A DNA stretch of 62,352 nt from Minisyncoccota bacterium (GTDB lineage Bacteria > Patescibacteriota > Minisyncoccia > Minisyncoccales > CG1-02-41-26). The notes under the pieces were generated by a model. The model saw only the letters and a list, made by a program, of their open reading frames with translations. It did no database searches and was not told where the DNA came from. A program made the position numbers and the translations under genes. The stretch spans positions 1-62,352 of the forward strand of contig JAQTPV010000001.1 of NCBI GenBank assembly GCA_028712605.1, in the 5' to 3' direction. Below, in pieces: positions 1 through 7,408 of this stretch (positions within the stretch are counted from its first letter, which is position 1; the number at the start of each line of letters is the position of its first letter).

Positions 1-222
1 CCAGGCCAAAAAAATACGAGTGCCAGAAAGTACTAATAACAGAGGCAAGATAACCGAACCAAACCAATCAAGATGCTTGATTGGATTCAAGGTGAGCCGG
101 CCCGACATTCGAGCAGTTGGATCGCCCAAAGAATCAGCCATGGCTCCATGGGCCACTTCATGCAAAACAGCCGAAAAAATTAAAACCACAATCCCAGCAA
201 CAGTAAAAACATCTATAACCAT
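1..222 (-). CDS. Site-2 protease (M50) family protein, N-terminal part
   Basis: Reading leftward from an ATG at 222 gives 74 open codons that run off the left edge of the window. A hydrophobic segment (about residues 5-20) leads directly into the zinc-binding motif HEVAH at residues 21-25. It is followed by an NPIKHLDWFGS stretch and another hydrophobic segment, the usual layout of small M50 site-2 protease homologues in bacteria. These are intramembrane metalloproteases; the glutamate of HExxH is the catalytic base and the two histidines bind zinc. The substrate is unknown. The plus-strand reading of the same bases has no recognisable protein, so the minus strand is preferred. The zinc-ligand aspartate near the C-terminus lies outside the window. 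Confidence 0.85.
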   Translation of the reverse strand, partial: MVIDVFTVAGIVVLIFSAVLHEVAHGAMADSLGDPTARMSGRLTLNPIKHLDWFGSVILPLLLVLSGTRIFLAW

Positions 223-377
223 TGAATTTTTGTTAAGTTTGGTTTATTATACATAATCGTTTCAATTTAGCAAACCGCATTAGCAAGCTAAATTTCTAAT
301 TTTTAATTCTTAACTTTTTATTTCTATTTAAAATTTAAATTTTGGATAGAAATTCAAGAAGAAAAATAAAATTAATT

Positions 378-596
378 ATGAAAACCTGCGCGATTTGTGG
401 AAAAGGCTCTCTGCTCTTTGGCCACTTCAATAAATTAAGGGGTAAATATAACCCTGCCCCCAAAATAAGAAAGCAACCTAATTTGCAGTGGCTCAATGTG
501 CCAAAAGACACCAGCAAAAAAAAATATAAGCCATTTGCTGGTGAAAGAGTAACGGCCTGCACTAAGTGCATCAAGGCCTTGTCTAAAAGCAAATAA
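378..596 (+). CDS. rpmB: 50S ribosomal protein bL28
   Basis: This 72-residue protein is a ribosomal large-subunit protein of the bL28 family. It starts with MKTCAICGKG and ends with a second CxxC pair (CTKC near residue 65). The two CxxC pairs make the zinc-ribbon form of bL28 common in many bacteria. The central PNLQWLNVP region matches the conserved core of the family. An upstream in-frame ATG at 342 would add twelve basic residues that the family lacks, so the start at 378 is chosen. The length is normal. It is followed by a tRNA-Pro gene on the same strand, and the two could be co-transcribed. Confidence 0.9.
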   Translation: MKTCAICGKGSLLFGHFNKLRGKYNPAPKIRKQPNLQWLNVPKDTSKKKYKPFAGERVTACTKCIKALSKSK

Positions 597-651
597 GGTT
601 GTCCTTATTCAATAGGACATTATGGCTTCATCTGTCCTAATGTCCTACCAA

Positions 652-722
652 CGGGGTGTAGTATAAGGGTATTATTCACCCTTGGGGTGGGTGCGACCCG
701 GGTTCAACTCCCGGCACCCCGA
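652..722 (+). tRNA. tRNA-Pro (anticodon GGG)
   Basis: A full cloverleaf can be drawn. The acceptor arm pairs CGGGGTG (652-658) with CACCCCG (715-721). The anticodon stem CACCC/GGGTG encloses the loop TTGGGGT with anticodon GGG, and the T arm CCGGG/CCCGG encloses TTCAACT. The discriminator is A722 and CCA is not encoded. The D arm is short and weak but drawable. The C1-G72 pair and GGG anticodon indicate proline. Confidence 0.9.
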
Positions 723-734
723 ACGAAACCTTCT

Positions 735-774
735 CAAAACCAAAAACCTCCCAATTGGGAGGTTTTTGGTTTTG
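735..774 (+). terminator. Intrinsic terminator after tRNA-Pro (probably bidirectional)
   Basis: A perfect 18-bp inverted repeat (735-752 with 757-774) encloses an AATT loop. The arms have a GC-rich inner part and A-rich/T-rich outer part, so either strand yields a hairpin followed by a U-rich run. It separates the rightward rpmB/tRNA unit from the leftward gene ending at 842. Confidence 0.85.
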
Positions 775-841
775 AGGTTGTCGGCAGGATCACTAGGCCA
801 GTCCCTTCCCCTGCTCTCATGATAAAAATATTTAATTTTAA

Positions 842-1330
842 CTAATCGGCGTTATGGTAATCAACCAACCCCTTGAAGACTTTTGGCTTATGTTTTTTCA
901 GCCATTGGACAATCCTCCATTCAGCGCTCTCTAAAGACTTAGGCCAGTTATTTATATCCAACATAACCAAACAAACATTAGGCGGTAAGTCTGCTTCACT
1001 CTTTTGAGGGCCGGTAGCCACCTGGACCCTAATTGGTTCTAAATACTCTCCTTTGAAAGTAACCAATAAATCAACTTTTTCTTGATTATCCTCCACGCGA
1101 CTACTTAAACGAACACTTTCCACACCCGGCATGCTCTTTAAGTGCTCCATAAGCCATATTTCTGCCTCAAAGCCTTTCGTCTTGCCCTTAACTTCGGTTG
1201 GAATGCTAAAATTTTCCGCGGTAGTTAAAGTCCTTTCTACCTTACCTGGCGGAATTTTACGCGCCTCTTGTGGCGGCACAACCGCCCTCCCTGGCAGAGT
1301 TTGTTCAAATCCATGCCCTGATTCTCCCAT
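842..1330 (-). CDS. Conserved hypothetical protein
   Basis: I do not recognise this 162-residue protein. An ATG at 1330 (MGESGHG) is preferred; a GTG at 1384 would add a short hydrophobic stretch and cannot be excluded. The C-terminal half reads as alternating strands and helices, with VDLLV followed some 12 residues later by RVQVATG. That spacing resembles the D...(E/Q)xK core of PD-(D/E)XK nuclease-like folds, but the lysine is missing, so an enzymatic role is not claimed. The N-terminal 40 residues are Pro/Lys-rich and probably disordered. It lies just downstream of the copper operon (76 bp gap) and could be transcribed with it. Confidence 0.55.
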   Translation of the reverse strand: MGESGHGFEQTLPGRAVVPPQEARKIPPGKVERTLTTAENFSIPTEVKGKTKGFEAEIWLMEHLKSMPGVESVRLSSRVEDNQEKVDLLVTFKGEYLEPIRVQVATGPQKSEADLPPNVCLVMLDINNWPKSLESAEWRIVQWLKKHKPKVFKGLVDYHNAD

Positions 1331-1405
1331 ACAAATTAATAATAACTTATTTAGACTTATCGCACAACAAAATAAACGACCCACTTAAAGATATAAGTAT
1401 CAATT

Positions 1406-3700
1406 TTAAATCTTATGGCTTTTCATAATGAGTACATTAGCCAAAACGCTAACCGAAGACAAAGCCATGGCCGAAGCGGCAATCGCTGGATTTAATAGCC
1501 AACCAGTAAAAGGGTATAAAATGCCAGCGGCAATAGGGATACCAGCTAAATTATAAAAGAAAGCCCAAAAAAGATTTTGTTTAATTTTCTTAAAACTGTA
1601 AGCGCTTAAGGCAATGGCTCGGACAACGTCCCTTAAGTCATTTTTCACCAAAATAATTTCGCCAGTTTCCATGGCGATATCAGTACCGCCTCCCAAAGCA
1701 ATGCCCAAGTCAGCTTGAGCTAACATCGGAGCGTCATTAATGCCATCCCCCACAGCCGCCACTATTTTACCTTTAGTTTGCAGTTTTTTAATCTCCTCTG
1801 ATTTACCCTGCGGCAAAACTTCAGCTAATACATAATCTATATTTAGTTCTCTAGCTATCGCATCAGCCACTCGCTTGTTATCTCCCGTAATTATAGCCAC
1901 TTTCTTTCCTAATTTCTGCAAACTGCTTATAGCCTCTTGTGAATAATCTTTCAAAGTGTCAGCTATGGCTAAAAGTCCAGTTAACTTTTCAGCCATGGCT
2001 AAAAACACCACCGTTTTCCCCTCGTTTTCTAATTTCTCAACCTCTTGCTGATCTAATAAATCAATGCTTATTCCACGATCTTGCATCAAACTTCTGTTGC
2101 CCAACAGAATTTTTAAATTATCGTTTTGCAATTTAATGCTTCCTTCCACCCCCTGGCCCTCCAAAGCCTGAAAATTTTCAACCGATAACAATTGAGCATT
2201 ATTTTCCTTAGCTTTTTTGACTATCGCTGAAGCAAGCGGATGCTCGGAATTATTTTCTAAAGAAGCGGCAATTTGCAAAACATCCTTTTCATTATTAAAA
2301 GAAGGCCCGGTCACATACAATATATCTGTTAAAACCGGCTCTCCTTTAGTTAGCGTTCCTGTTTTATCAAAAACTACGGTATTTATTTTTCTAGCAGTTT
2401 CAAGGGCCCTGGCGCTTTTAATCAAGATGCCATTTGAGGCCCCCAAGCCTGTCCCCACCATTACGGCTGTTGGTGTGGCCAATCCCAAAACACAAGGGCA
2501 AGCAATTACTAACACGGCCACAAAAGTAGTTAAAGCGAATGACAGGGGTTGACCCAAGGCTAACCAAGTGGTTAAAGATATCAGGGCGATTAGCATAACC
2601 ACTGGCACAAAATAAAAAGAAACCTTATCGGCTAACAGCTGAATGGGTGCCTTAGACCCCATAGCCTCTTCCACAATCTTAATGATTTGAGCCAACATTG
2701 TAGCCTCCCCTACCTTCTCTGCTTTAAACCGGAAGGCGCCTGTTTTATTAATAGTGCCCCCAATGACCATATCCCTTATTTTCTTATGAACGGGCATTGA
2801 TTCACCGGTAATCATGGCCTCGTCAACAAAAGAATTACCTTCCACGACTAAACCATCTACTGGGATTTTCTCACCGGGCCTCACTAAAACAATATCCCCC
2901 ACCTGCAATTGCGTAATCGGCAACTTAAATTCCTCACCCTCCCTGATAACGGTGCATTCTTTGGGTTGAAGGCCTATCAACTTCTTAATAGCCTCACTCG
3001 TTTTCCCCCGGGCGATAGCCTCCAGATATTTACCCAAAGAAATAAACACCAAAATAATAGCTGAAGTCTCAAAATATGTTTCGGGCATTAAGTCTTGGGG
3101 GTAAAACCAATATCCAACAGCTAAGATTAAGCTATAAGCATAAGCTGCAAAAGTACCAATAAAAACTAAAGAATTCATATCGGGCCTTAGCCTCAAAAGC
3201 GCTTTAACTCCCGATGTCCAGATATAAAAAGCGGCACTAATAACCGCGGTGGCCAAGATAAAGTTAATTAGGATTTCATCGTTTAAAAGCCAGACTGGTA
3301 AATTAACGCCCAGTATTTTCATGACCATCAGCAAAAACAAAGGGACAGCAAAAAATAAAGCCGTGAAAAAACGGGCGCCTAATTTCTTGATTTCTTTCTC
3401 GGCTCTGCTGCCTTTATCCAAAGCTATGCCGTGTTGGTGCCCCGTCTCTTGTCCCCTGGCTGCTTCCTCGTTCGCTTCGTGGGCTTCATAGCCAGCTTTT
3501 TTGACTACCAATTTAATCTTTTCTAAATTAGTTTTTTCTTGGTCAAATTCTATTTTAGCCTTCTCGGAAGCAAAATTAACTTCAGCCGTCACTATCCCCT
3601 CCTCTTTCTTGAGGGCATTTTCAATATTCAAAACACAGCTGGCACAATGCATACCCGATAAATGGAGTATTATTTTTTGATTATTATTTGATTTTTCCAT
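1406..3700 (-). CDS. copA: Copper-translocating P1B-type ATPase
   Basis: This 764-residue membrane pump exports Cu(I) using ATP hydrolysis. From the N-terminus it has one heavy-metal-associated domain with GMHCASC (metal cysteines 19 and 22), a His-containing linker, paired transmembrane helices, the actuator TGES motif near residue 298, the intramembrane CPC motif near 401 (Cu+-selective type), the phosphorylation motif DKTGT near 445, SEHPLA in the nucleotide-binding domain, and GDGINDAP near 651. The last helix carries MxxSS, also typical of Cu+ ATPases. The ATG at 3700 is chosen because it begins a normal HMA domain and lies 5 nt after the preceding stop. It is the last gene of the CsoR operon and is presumably induced by copper. 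Confidence 0.95.
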   Translation of the reverse strand: MEKSNNNQKIILHLSGMHCASCVLNIENALKKEEGIVTAEVNFASEKAKIEFDQEKTNLEKIKLVVKKAGYEAHEANEEAARGQETGHQHGIALDKGSRAEKEIKKLGARFFTALFFAVPLFLLMVMKILGVNLPVWLLNDEILINFILATAVISAAFYIWTSGVKALLRLRPDMNSLVFIGTFAAYAYSLILAVGYWFYPQDLMPETYFETSAIILVFISLGKYLEAIARGKTSEAIKKLIGLQPKECTVIREGEEFKLPITQLQVGDIVLVRPGEKIPVDGLVVEGNSFVDEAMITGESMPVHKKIRDMVIGGTINKTGAFRFKAEKVGEATMLAQIIKIVEEAMGSKAPIQLLADKVSFYFVPVVMLIALISLTTWLALGQPLSFALTTFVAVLVIACPCVLGLATPTAVMVGTGLGASNGILIKSARALETARKINTVVFDKTGTLTKGEPVLTDILYVTGPSFNNEKDVLQIAASLENNSEHPLASAIVKKAKENNAQLLSVENFQALEGQGVEGSIKLQNDNLKILLGNRSLMQDRGISIDLLDQQEVEKLENEGKTVVFLAMAEKLTGLLAIADTLKDYSQEAISSLQKLGKKVAIITGDNKRVADAIARELNIDYVLAEVLPQGKSEEIKKLQTKGKIVAAVGDGINDAPMLAQADLGIALGGGTDIAMETGEIILVKNDLRDVVRAIALSAYSFKKIKQNLFWAFFYNLAGIPIAAGILYPFTGWLLNPAIAASAMALSSVSVLANVLIMKSHKI

Positions 3701-3704
3701 TATT

Positions 3705-5276
3705 TTATTGGCCGCCGCCACAACCACAGCCCTTACTTCCAGAAGGAACCACTAGATCAGCGCTATTGGTGTTGCTTGCAGCATTAGCAATATTGCCTCC
3801 GCTATTATTGCTGCTATTTGCGTCAACCACCTCCATTATGCCAGAAACCATGCCCATCCAGCAGCTGAATTTGTATTTACCGGCTTTTGTTGGCGCTGTA
3901 AATTCTTTAACACTCACTTGGCCGGGCGTTAAAGGGATATTGCCGGAAAATAGCCCTTGCGCAATAACTGCGTTAGTGCAACCACTGGTGCCTACGTCCT
4001 CAATCTCCCATCTCACTGGAAGGCCGGCCCTGATTTTAAAGTAATTTGGGCTGTAGCCAGAAGAGGAGGCTTTCATTTTGATGACCTGTTTCCCATCAAC
4101 GATAGGTGGCAAGTCTTTCTCGTTAGTATTACCCCCTATATTACTGCCGTTATTGGAATTATTAGTCACATTGCCGCCATTATTATTTGGTCTATCAATG
4201 CTGTTGCCTGAAACGACTGCTGGAGAACTCAAGGCCAAATCGTTAAAACTTGGTAGGCCTAAAACATTCAACTGATTATTAGCGTTAAATAAAGCGAAAA
4301 ATAAAACCAAGAACCCTGCCGCCTTCAAAAAGCGAGTGGCCACAGCTTGATTGCTAACTAATTTTAAGCTGGATAAGCCGATACCTAATAAAACTGGGGC
4401 TGTGCCTAAGGCGAAAGCCAACATAATTAATCCTCCCGAAAGCCAGCCGCCAGAGATCAAAGCCAAGCCTTGAGCAGTAATTGTGAAACCGCAAGGCAAA
4501 AAGAAAGTGGCCGCACCCAAAACAAACGGCATATATTTGCCCTGAAAGTTTTTTTCATCAGCCACGTAGCGCGTCAAAAACTTGGGCATGCCGATTTGAA
4601 AACGGCGTAAAGATTTAACTCCCAGCATCTGCAAGGCCAATAAAACCATTAAAACGGATACAGCTAAAATGAGTAGAGCCGAAAAACCCAAAGTTATCTG
4701 CAACTTACTGCCAATCATTCCCAAGATCGCCCCTAAAACAAAATAAGATACCAAACGGCCGATATTGAACATCAAATGCGGCTGAAACCTTTTAACGGCT
4801 GAAGACTCTTTAGCATAAACTTCAGACCATTGCTTGGCCATAGACAGCACCAACCCACCCACTAAAGCCGCACAAGTGGAAAGGCCGGCCAAAACACCAA
4901 ATAAGAAAAAGGCCGGTAAAGAGGAAGCTGAATTTAATTGCACTAACGAAGAAAAGCCCGTTCTATTCAATAATAAAAACCCCAGCATAATTATGGCGGC
5001 TATCACCAAGGCCCATAAAGAGTCTCGAGCCCCCAAGCCTCCAAATTCCTTTGTCGGCTTATCAGAAAAGATATAGCCTTGCTTCTTAAAAATCTTATTC
5101 AAGTCCTCATCGCTGGGTCTCTCGCCTTCGTAATTAATTAACACCTCACCCTTGCCGTTAGACGCTTCTACTGACTTTATATTGCCCCCCTCCAGCAACG
5201 TTTTTTCTATTAACAGCTCGCAAGAAGCGCAGTGAGTGCCCTTAACGTAATAAGTGTGTTGTTTTATTTGACTCAT
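3705..5276 (-). CDS. HMA / TauE-SafE-like transporter / cupredoxin fusion protein
   Basis: This 523-residue protein joins three metal-related parts. Residues 5-70 form an HMA domain with KGTHCASC (Cys16, Cys19). Residues about 88-345 form a multi-helix membrane domain of the sulfite exporter TauE/SafE (cytochrome-biogenesis DsbD-like) type, with LSTCAALVGG and FLPCGF. An Asn/Gly-rich linker leads to a cupredoxin-like domain (about 400-500) with cysteines near 444 and 484 and Met ligands in CWMGM. The extreme C-terminus is a CGCGGG tail that could bind metal. It sits between csoR and copA, so a role in moving or buffering copper across the membrane is inferred; the transported species is unknown. 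Confidence 0.85.
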   Translation of the reverse strand: MSQIKQHTYYVKGTHCASCELLIEKTLLEGGNIKSVEASNGKGEVLINYEGERPSDEDLNKIFKKQGYIFSDKPTKEFGGLGARDSLWALVIAAIIMLGFLLLNRTGFSSLVQLNSASSLPAFFLFGVLAGLSTCAALVGGLVLSMAKQWSEVYAKESSAVKRFQPHLMFNIGRLVSYFVLGAILGMIGSKLQITLGFSALLILAVSVLMVLLALQMLGVKSLRRFQIGMPKFLTRYVADEKNFQGKYMPFVLGAATFFLPCGFTITAQGLALISGGWLSGGLIMLAFALGTAPVLLGIGLSSLKLVSNQAVATRFLKAAGFLVLFFALFNANNQLNVLGLPSFNDLALSSPAVVSGNSIDRPNNNGGNVTNNSNNGSNIGGNTNEKDLPPIVDGKQVIKMKASSSGYSPNYFKIRAGLPVRWEIEDVGTSGCTNAVIAQGLFSGNIPLTPGQVSVKEFTAPTKAGKYKFSCWMGMVSGIMEVVDANSSNNSGGNIANAASNTNSADLVVPSGSKGCGCGGGQ

Positions 5277-5291
5277 AAATTTTGCAATGGA

Positions 5292-5564
5292 TTATTTATT
5301 GACTATTCTGGTGACCTTTAAAATTTCCTCAATCATGGCCTGCTTTTTAGCTTCATTTTTAGAAGCCATAGCATTCTTAAAACAAGAATTCAAATGGCCC
5401 TCCATCAACATTTGATGGGCGGATTTCAAAAGGCCAATCACCGCTAAATTCTGCTGCATGATATCAATGCAGTACTGTCCCCCCTCTGTCATCTTGATAA
5501 TTTTAGCTAAATGACTCTGCGCTTTCTTAAAGTTTATTAATGTTTTTTGCTTATTTTCCGTCAT
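5292..5564 (-). CDS. csoR: CsoR-family copper-sensing transcriptional repressor
   Basis: This 90-residue all-helical protein belongs to the DUF156 / CsoR family. The three Cu(I) ligands of the family are present as Cys32, His57 and Cys61. In the copper-free state CsoR tetramers bind GC-flanked palindromes and repress transcription; Cu(I) binding releases DNA. A perfect 10-bp palindrome overlaps the predicted transcription start of this operon (5803-5825), which supports autoregulation. It lies 24 bp downstream of a small Cys-rich ORF and 15 bp upstream of the HMA fusion gene. RcnR/FrmR-type relatives use other ligand sets, and the C-H-C set here supports copper. Confidence 0.9.
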   Translation of the reverse strand: MTENKQKTLINFKKAQSHLAKIIKMTEGGQYCIDIMQQNLAVIGLLKSAHQMLMEGHLNSCFKNAMASKNEAKKQAMIEEILKVTRIVNK

Positions 5565-5588
5565 AGTTTTAATTTTAATGGATAATCA

Positions 5589-5717
5589 TTATTTATCCTT
5601 TCTAACATTATCTTTTACTTCTAAAATATCGCAAGAACAATCCTGATATTCTCTGCCGCAAGCTTCGCAATATTTATCCTCGGCCTTTTGGTAACAACAC
5701 TCGCAAATGCTTTTCAT
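5589..5717 (-). CDS. Small Cys-rich protein at the head of the copper operon
   Basis: A 42-residue ORF starts with ATG at 5717 and ends with TAA at 5589. It has seven cysteines: Cys5, Cys7, Cys8, Cys17, Cys20, Cys27 and Cys29. The spacing (CxCC, CxxC, CxC) suggests metal or zinc-ribbon-like binding. It is the first open frame after the operon promoter and lies 24 bp upstream of csoR on the same strand. No family is recognised. Position and composition suggest a small copper-binding or metallothionein-like protein, but a structural zinc-binding peptide is equally possible. No clear SD is seen, as for most genes here. Confidence 0.6.
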   Translation of the reverse strand: MKSICECCYQKAEDKYCEACGREYQDCSCDILEVKDNVRKDK

Positions 5718-5802
5718 AAATTGTATCGGCCAGTCCCCTTACTAACCTTACTTGCAAGGCTAGCAAGGGAAACCTGACTGCCTTATTGACTAACACTTGG
5801 CT

Positions 5803-5825
5803 TACCTATACCTATGGTATAGGTA
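5803..5825 (-). promoter_or_regulatory. Probable CsoR operator
   Basis: A perfect inverted repeat, TACCTATACC - TAT - GGTATAGGTA, lies at 5803-5825, directly at and downstream of the predicted +1 (about 5826) of the leftward copper promoter. The GGTATA..TATACC core with pseudo-2-fold symmetry resembles CsoR boxes. Occupancy there would block initiation. Its proximity to csoR makes this assignment likely. Confidence 0.8.
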
Positions 5826-5832
5826 TATTTAA

Positions 5833-5861
5833 ATTGTAGCAAAACAAAAAAGGGCTGTCAA
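5833..5861 (-). promoter_or_regulatory. Sigma-70-type promoter of the copper operon
   Basis: On the minus strand a perfect -35 TTGACA (5861-5856) is followed after 17 bp by -10 TACAAT (5838-5833). The predicted start is about 5826, at the edge of the CsoR operator. The -35 box overlaps the loop of the terminator of the upstream gene. Confidence 0.8.
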
Positions 5862-5867
5862 TAGCCC
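5846..5867 (-). terminator. Intrinsic terminator of the DUF3850 gene
   Basis: On the minus strand GGGCT/AGCCC (5867-5863 with 5856-5852) closes a 6-nt loop and is followed by six T residues (5851-5846). It ends transcription from the gene at 5893-6153 and physically overlaps the next promoter. Confidence 0.65.
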
Positions 5868-5892
5868 CTGACTGTCCAGCAATCCATCAACC

Positions 5893-6153
5893 TTAAAGTT
5901 GGATTATATAAAGCCCTTTTTCCTCAATGTTTTGTTTTTGGCCGAAGTCGTTGAGGTTGAATGCCATCACATACTTAACTGTTTTCTCTAGAATGCGACC
6001 TGTATATTTCTCGGTTTCTGGGTCCCACTCCTCTAAAATTAAGGTGTCGCCTTCCTGAACATCAAAATCAGCCAATCTCAAATCAAAATTTTTCTTGCCA
6101 GTTTTCACCAGCTCAAACAATTCCGGCCAAGCTTTTTTTCTAATAGTTGCCAT
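5893..6153 (-). CDS. ASCH/PUA-like domain protein (DUF3850 type)
   Basis: This 86-residue protein has the layout of the DUF3850/ASCH group: an N-terminal WPELFELVKTGKKNFDLR segment, then QEGDTLILEEWD and YTGR, and a C-terminal strand-rich end. ASCH domains are PUA-like beta-barrels thought to bind RNA or nucleotides; no catalytic role can be assigned. The ATG at 6153 is separated by a single base from a 139-nt inverted-repeat leader (6155-6293), so its translation may be controlled by that structure. The gene ends in a short terminator that overlaps the copper promoter. Confidence 0.8.
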   Translation of the reverse strand: MATIRKKAWPELFELVKTGKKNFDLRLADFDVQEGDTLILEEWDPETEKYTGRILEKTVKYVMAFNLNDFGQKQNIEEKGLYIIQL

Positions 6154-6154
6154 A

Positions 6155-6293
6155 CCCCGTAGAGGAATTTCGGCAAAATAATTTAGTTATTTTTATAAAC
6201 TATTTAACCCTGAATTCCTCTTTACTTTAATATCCTACCCCCGCTTGGATTCGCCAATTATTTTAAATAACTTGCCGAAATTCTCCTACGGGG
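6155..6293 (-). promoter_or_regulatory. Structured leader element, copy A (long hairpin ending at the start codon)
   Basis: Two 21-nt arms (6293-6273 and 6175-6155 on the minus strand) are complementary except for two positions and would form a hairpin whose foot is one base before the ATG at 6153. The 5' 60 nt closely resemble 49325-49383 upstream of another gene. The 5' CCCCG can also pair with a nearer CGGGG within AAGCGGGG, so two exclusive folds are possible. Function is unknown; a leader that regulates translation, or a mobile palindromic repeat, are the main options. Confidence 0.55.
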
Positions 6294-6306
6294 CATAATT
6301 TAAAGA

Positions 6307-6843
6307 TTATTCTTTGCAGCAGTCAATAGCCCTTTTAACCAAATCGCCCAGCTTGCCCAAAAATCCTTTTTTCTCTTGGTCGTGCTTATTAACTGCTTGC
6401 TCATCAATTTGTTTAATATCGTCAGCTTTAATAACCTTCAAGTTCAAACCCCAGAATAAAGAGTACAAATCATAGGCTTTTTGGAATAAATCGTAAGCCT
6501 CTTCTTTTTTGCCTTGCCCTAATGCTTTTGTGCCCACCTCCATTAAACGCATTGAAGCGGCCAACAGGTGTTTACTAATGCACCAAACTTCGCCCTCATA
6601 ATCTTTAATAAGCTTTTTGAGTAATTGCTTTCTCATCTCTCGAGCCTGCTTCAGGAGTTCAAAATATTCTTCTTTATGGCCGGTTTTTTGCGCGGTGAAA
6701 AAAAAGTGCTCCTCAATGCTTACCAAGTTCATAATAGCTAAGCTTAAATCTTCGTCTGAAGATAAATCCAGCTGATTATCTTTTTTAGACTGATTAACGC
6801 GTTCTATAAATTGGTTTAAATTTTGAATAGCTTCTTTTTCCAT
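6307..6843 (-). CDS. Hypothetical helical protein
   Basis: This 178-residue protein is not recognised. It is predicted to be almost entirely alpha-helical, charged and soluble, with heptad-like Leu/Glu/Lys patterns through residues 1-150 and a tail ending DCCKE, which holds two adjacent cysteines. The middle part (KKEEAYDLFQKAYDLYSLFWG) has the look of a TPR-like helical pair. It starts 4 bp after the stop of the upstream membrane-protein gene, so the two are probably translated from one mRNA and may act together at the membrane. Confidence 0.6.
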   Translation of the reverse strand: MEKEAIQNLNQFIERVNQSKKDNQLDLSSDEDLSLAIMNLVSIEEHFFFTAQKTGHKEEYFELLKQAREMRKQLLKKLIKDYEGEVWCISKHLLAASMRLMEVGTKALGQGKKEEAYDLFQKAYDLYSLFWGLNLKVIKADDIKQIDEQAVNKHDQEKKGFLGKLGDLVKRAIDCCKE

Positions 6844-6847
6844 AGAA

Positions 6848-7363
6848 TTAGCAATATTTAGTAACTAAATAAAAAGCAAAGCTTAAGATTAATAAGGCGC
6901 CCACTGGAATAATTACTTTCTGGTATGGGAAATAAGCCTTTCCGTTGTTTTTACGTTTTAACCAACTGTGGAGCCAAAGCGATAAAGCAAAACCAATACT
7001 GCCCACCAAAATACCAATAATTAGCTTATCAGCTCCCCAAAGCCTATGTAATGGGTCGCCAATCATTTTAGTGAGATATAAGGGAATAAGGACGGACAAA
7101 TAAAAAAATAAGGCGATAACCATAGTGCGTCCTTGGAATCTCCAATTCTTTTTCTCAAAAAACTGAACGGTCCAGCCAACCACGGCAATCAAAAGCCCAG
7201 CTATCCACAGGCCAGTAATAGTATCATCAATTTTTAACCACCGCGCTAACCCCAAGCCAGCACAAACAGCCACTGTGCAAACCGGACACACCGGCTGGGC
7301 TGAAACGCCAAGGGGCATTAAAAAAACCGGCCCAAACATTAAAATAATGTTTTTGATTTTCAT
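6848..7363 (-). CDS. Hypothetical membrane protein with CPVC motif
   Basis: The ATG at 7363 gives 171 residues (a TTG at 7369 could add two). An N-terminal hydrophobic segment that looks like a signal peptide is followed by QPVCPVCTVAVCAGLG, so a CxxC pair and a further cysteine lie near the membrane surface. About five transmembrane helices follow, with basic loops (KKNW, KRKNNGK). The family is not recognised. The CxxC suggests thiol redox or metal binding, but no thioredoxin fold is visible. It is divergent from the hydrogenase operon and its start overlaps that operon's promoter region. Confidence 0.6.
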   Translation of the reverse strand: MKIKNIILMFGPVFLMPLGVSAQPVCPVCTVAVCAGLGLARWLKIDDTITGLWIAGLLIAVVGWTVQFFEKKNWRFQGRTMVIALFFYLSVLIPLYLTKMIGDPLHRLWGADKLIIGILVGSIGFALSLWLHSWLKRKNNGKAYFPYQKVIIPVGALLILSFAFYLVTKYC

Positions 7364-7381
7364 ATTCAAAGAAGTTATAAT
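7353..7381 (+). promoter_or_regulatory. Promoter of the hydrogenase operon
   Basis: A -35 TTGATT (7353-7358) and a consensus -10 TATAAT (7376-7381) are 17 bp apart, 28 bp before the ATG at 7409. The box lies over the 5' end of the divergent membrane-protein gene, so the two units may interfere with each other. Confidence 0.7.
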
Positions 7382-7408
7382 ACAATAATTTAATATACCA
7401 GATTTTTT

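Noticed and set aside
20..256. Rightward 78-aa frame at the left edge
   Set aside because: The minus strand of the same bases encodes a convincing M50 protease fragment with HEVAH; the plus frame has no family features.
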